From Aquabacterium sp. (lineage in GTDB: Bacteria; Pseudomonadota; Gammaproteobacteria; Burkholderiales; Burkholderiaceae_C), in assembly GCF_016234775.1 (NCBI RefSeq), contig NZ_JACRAH010000047.1, positions 1 through 64,000 of the forward strand: a stretch of 64,000 nucleotides of DNA. The letters are read 5' to 3'. Every line of letters begins with the position of its first letter. The first letter of the stretch is position 1. Positions 63,706 through 64,000 of this stretch are shown piece by piece. The translations under genes and the position numbers were made by a program. The notes under the pieces are model-generated. The model was not told the origin of the DNA, made no database searches, and saw only the letters and a list, made by a program, of their open reading frames with translations.

Positions 63706-64000
63706 ATGAGCCCCGCTGACGAATCCTTCTTCGATGACCTGGCGCCGCCATCGGTGATGCTGCCTTCGCGTGCGCCCACCGAGGCTGCACCGAAAGACCA
63801 GGAGGCCCTGCAGCAACTGTGGGGGCAACTGGCACAGGCACCCTATGCGCATGACCTGTTTCAGGTGCTGCGCCGCATCCAGGCGCACAACCCGCAATCG
63901 CCCCGACTGGGTGACGCCTTGCGCCCTCGCGATGAGGCTGCACGTGTAGGCCAGGATCCGGAGCTGGACTTCGCGCCCGCCAACCTGCATTCGTTCCAGG
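63706..64000 (+). CDS. tssG: type VI secretion baseplate protein TssG, N-terminal fragment
   Basis: The window ends inside this gene after about 98 codons. The visible part has an acidic N-terminus, then HDLFQVLRRIQAHNPQSPRLGDALRPRDEAARVGQDPELDFAPANLHSFQ, which matches the N-terminal FDLFQ(A)LRR..RPRLG..LRP..E.VR.GQ..SL.FAP pattern of TssG (ImpH/VasB). It starts 11 bases after tssF in the same operon. Confidence 0.92.
   Translation, partial: MSPADESFFDDLAPPSVMLPSRAPTEAAPKDQEALQQLWGQLAQAPYAHDLFQVLRRIQAHNPQSPRLGDALRPRDEAARVGQDPELDFAPANLHSFQ

Overview
The window reads as chromosomal DNA of a Burkholderiales betaproteobacterium. Base composition is high in GC and most protein-coding frames have long antisense shadows. 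The gene content (mnmG-rsmG-parA/parB near consensus parS sites, dapF-DUF484-xerC, RF3, a TagJ-containing type VI cluster) fits that order. Three PEP-CTERM proteins suggest an exopolysaccharide-producing, exosortase-carrying lineage such as the Aquabacterium/Leptothrix/Rubrivivax group. The genus is an inference; no rRNA or tRNA gene was seen.

Layout. 1-4.0 kb: the 5' end of an RRM RNA-binding protein (leftward, cut by the window edge), a membrane protein, an SDR oxidoreductase, a YchJ-like SEC-C protein, a sterol-desaturase-family hydroxylase and a small YkgJ-type Cys-cluster protein. 4.4-15.9 kb: the origin-proximal segregation region mnmG-rsmG-parA...parB, with two perfect parS sites inside mnmG and degenerate ones in rsmG and ahead of parA. 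parA and parB are separated by about 5 kb holding a secreted Cys protein, a hybrid histidine kinase, a PEP-CTERM protein and a glycosyltransferase. 16-30.5 kb: a signalling-rich stretch with three further hybrid kinases, two tandem diguanylate cyclases, an HDOD protein and an AraC regulator, together with a cytochrome b561/YceI/YceI operon and a second PEP-CTERM gene. 30.5-37.3 kb: leftward genes for xerC, a third PEP-CTERM protein, DUF484, dapF, a chemoreceptor and two lipid A-type acyltransferases. 37.3-46 kb: a secreted CBM2-like protein, metK (preceded by a SAM-II-like riboswitch candidate and an intrinsic terminator), a DUF2238 membrane protein, an HD-GYP phosphodiesterase, a frameshifted lipoprotein gene and prfC. 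46.1-55.9 kb: a rightward group of LuxR-type response regulator, hybrid kinase, exported TPR-CHAT protein, TpsB transporter and TpsA exoprotein. 56.1-64 kb: the start of a type VI secretion cluster (tssA, tssB, tssC, two hcp genes, tagJ, tssE, tssF, and tssG cut by the window edge).

How the genes work together. c-di-GMP and phosphorelay control are over-represented: five hybrid kinases, two GGEEF cyclases with intact I-sites, one HD-GYP phosphodiesterase, one chemoreceptor and one HDOD protein. They sit beside surface and secretion functions (PEP-CTERM proteins, two-partner secretion, T6SS, a CBM protein), which suggests regulated attachment, aggregation or contact-dependent behaviour. The most notable items are the SAM-II-like leader of metK, the CHAT-TpsB-TpsA operon with paired palindromes at its promoter, the parS sites carried in coding sequence with a split parAB locus, a ~320 bp inverted repeat between rsmG and the gene before parA, and a frameshift in a large lipoprotein gene.
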